Shown piece after piece: positions 62,925 to 64,000 of a stretch of DNA of 64,000 bases (the stretch's first letter is position 1; each line of letters starts with the position of its first letter). The translations under genes and the position numbers were made by a program. Below the pieces are notes generated by a model, which saw nothing but the letters and a program-made list of their open reading frames with translations, was not told where the DNA came from and did not search any database. The stretch is from Bradyrhizobium sp. LHD-71 (lineage in GTDB: Bacteria; Pseudomonadota; Alphaproteobacteria; Rhizobiales; Xanthobacteraceae), in assembly GCF_031157255.1 (NCBI RefSeq), contig NZ_JAVIFX010000008.1:1-64000 (forward strand), written 5' to 3'.

Positions 62925-63452
62925 ATGACTGAAGTCGAAGTGCTTGCGCGCGACCAGGCGCGTCGCCTTGATGCGATCGACCGCAAGATCCTCACGGTGC
63001 TGCAGCAAGATTCTTCGCTTTCAATCGCCGATATCGGCGAACGGGTCGGACTCTCGTCGACGCCCTGCTGGAAACGGATTCAGCGCCTGGAGCTGGATGG
63101 TGTGATCACAGGGCGTGTTGCGCTGGTCGACCAGGACAAGATCGGGCTTGGGATTACCGTCTTCGTCTCGATTGAAAGTAGCGATCATTCGGAGGAATGG
63201 CTGTGCCGATTCGCACAAGCAGTGCGCAGTATGCCTGAAGTGCTGGAGTTCTACAGGATGGCCGGAGACGTCGACTACATGCTGCGTGTCGTCGTCGCGG
63301 ACATGCAAAACTACGATCACTTCTACAAGAAGCTGATCGGTGCGGTCCCCTTGAAGAATGTAACGTCGCGCTTCGCGATGGAGAAAATCAAGTCGGTGAC
63401 GGCTCTGCCCATACCCGAACAGACGTATACTGAGAGGACATCTGTAAGGTGA
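62925..63452 (+). CDS. Lrp/AsnC family transcriptional regulator
   Basis: A 175-residue Lrp-type regulator. N-terminal HTH: LDAIDRKILTVLQQDSSLSI, ADIGERVGLSSTPCWKRIQR, LELDGVITGRVALVDQDKIG. C-terminal RAM effector domain: LGITVFVSIESSDHSEEWLC, EVLEFYRMAGDVDYMLRVVV, ADMQNYDHFYKKLIGAVPLK. Similar in layout to Lrp-like sensors of amino acids. The ATG at 62925 has GGAG six bases before and is chosen over 62910. It is separated from the permease by a 21-bp palindrome. Confidence 0.92.
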   Translation: MTEVEVLARDQARRLDAIDRKILTVLQQDSSLSIADIGERVGLSSTPCWKRIQRLELDGVITGRVALVDQDKIGLGITVFVSIESSDHSEEWLCRFAQAVRSMPEVLEFYRMAGDVDYMLRVVVADMQNYDHFYKKLIGAVPLKNVTSRFAMEKIKSVTALPIPEQTYTERTSVR

Positions 63453-63724
63453 TGGGTCATGAAAGCAGGCACGCTGCAGTTCGGTATCGACCGGCCAGGC
63501 GCGATCAACTCGAGTTATTGGCCCTTCGGCTCTCGCTGTTCGCATCCTTCGCGTTCATAGCAGCTCTGTGCTTCAGGTAGACGCAACCGGTGCTGTGAGA
63601 AGAGCATTCGCGCGCCTGATCGATCGATAGCAGGAAGCACACTTCAATTTGCCAAAAACGACATGAGGCATCTTATTTCTCTGAAGCCCTTGGCGGCAGC
63701 CTCATCGGGACGCAAATTTGCAGG

Positions 63725-64000
63725 ATGGCGGCAGATATCAAAAGGCAACGAAGCGCAATCGTCATCGGAGTAGGTGCCGAGCAAGGACTCGGCGCAGGGC
63801 TTGCCGAAAGGTTTTCGCGCGAAGGTTTTCGCGTCTTCATAGCTGGGCAATCTCTTGATGGGCTTGTGCGCGTGGCTCAGAACATTGTTGAGGCAGGCGG
63901 AGATGTGGTCCCGATCGTGACCGATGCGACGATCGAACGAGAGCTCGTATCATTGTTTGACTATGCGGATGACGGCGGGTCACTCGAAGTGATTGCCTTC
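63725..64000 (+). CDS. SDR-family dehydrogenase, N-terminal part
   Basis: The window ends inside this gene (92 codons visible, no stop). The NAD(P) motif is RSAIVIGVGAEQGLGAGLAE, with the G-x3-G-x-G spacing of short-chain dehydrogenases. RFSREGFRVFIAGQSLDGLV then VPIVTDATIERELVSLFDYA follow, with the second part typical of an SDR Rossmann fold. It starts 272 bases after the Lrp gene, with no ribosome site stronger than GCAGG. Complete function not readable. Confidence 0.8.
   Translation, partial: MAADIKRQRSAIVIGVGAEQGLGAGLAERFSREGFRVFIAGQSLDGLVRVAQNIVEAGGDVVPIVTDATIERELVSLFDYADDGGSLEVIAF

Overview
The window reads as chromosomal DNA of an alphaproteobacterium of the order Hyphomicrobiales, most likely the Bradyrhizobium/Rhodopseudomonas/Afipia group (inference). 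The evidence is the GC-rich codon use, a FlbD/SciP/FliF-type flagellar cluster, a BA14K-family protein, an MnmA gene followed by a small methyltransferase, and several dispersed palindromic repeats of the kind scattered through such genomes. No lookup was possible, so names rest on recognised motifs.

Left part (about 0.1-18.2 kb) is ordinary backbone. It holds a LemA-YgcG-TPM operon, a GH15 glucoamylase-like enzyme, a non-coding mosaic of repeats (5.0-6.1 kb), a lytic transglycosylase, a DDAH-like hydrolase, msrA-msrB, a flavodoxin-fold reductase, an MFS transporter, a BA14K protein, a RecD-like helicase, a luciferase-like monooxygenase and an aspartyl/asparaginyl hydroxylase-like protein.

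The next part (18.2-26.2 kb, all minus strand) is a flagellar cluster: fliK-flgD, sciP, fliF-fliG-fliH-fliN and flbD. A good sigma-54 -24/-12 element lies upstream of fliK, and CtrA-like half-sites lie upstream of fliF and sciP. The FlbD/CtrA/SciP hierarchy known from Caulobacter is therefore probably at work here. mnmA, a methyltransferase and a tRNA-Met gene follow.

From the tRNA-Met to about 41.5 kb the gene density drops. This part carries a tRNA-Lys-like 3' fragment, two frameshifted genes (a thioredoxin-reductase-like enzyme and a DUF2200 gene), many small unknown genes (one apparent four-gene operon), an HU-family protein and a Bug-type periplasmic binding protein. It looks like a decayed integrated element, although no integrase or transposase was recognised.

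The right part (41.5-64 kb) is metabolic. An AraC regulator faces an O-methyltransferase/DUF1127/LysE group, followed by a GMC oxidoreductase. After that comes a long organosulfur-like region: an alpha/beta hydrolase lacking its nucleophile serine, three more luciferase-like monooxygenases, a three-domain rhodanese with a translationally coupled Cys-rich microprotein, a class III CoA-transferase, two SsuABC/TauABC-like importers (three binding proteins), a flavin reductase, an EpsC-type serine acetyltransferase and an Lrp regulator. The likely logic is import of an organosulfur compound, FMNH2-dependent C-S cleavage, and capture of the sulfur as cysteine. The substrate is unknown, and this is the best candidate for an undescribed system. 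The window ends inside an SDR dehydrogenase gene.
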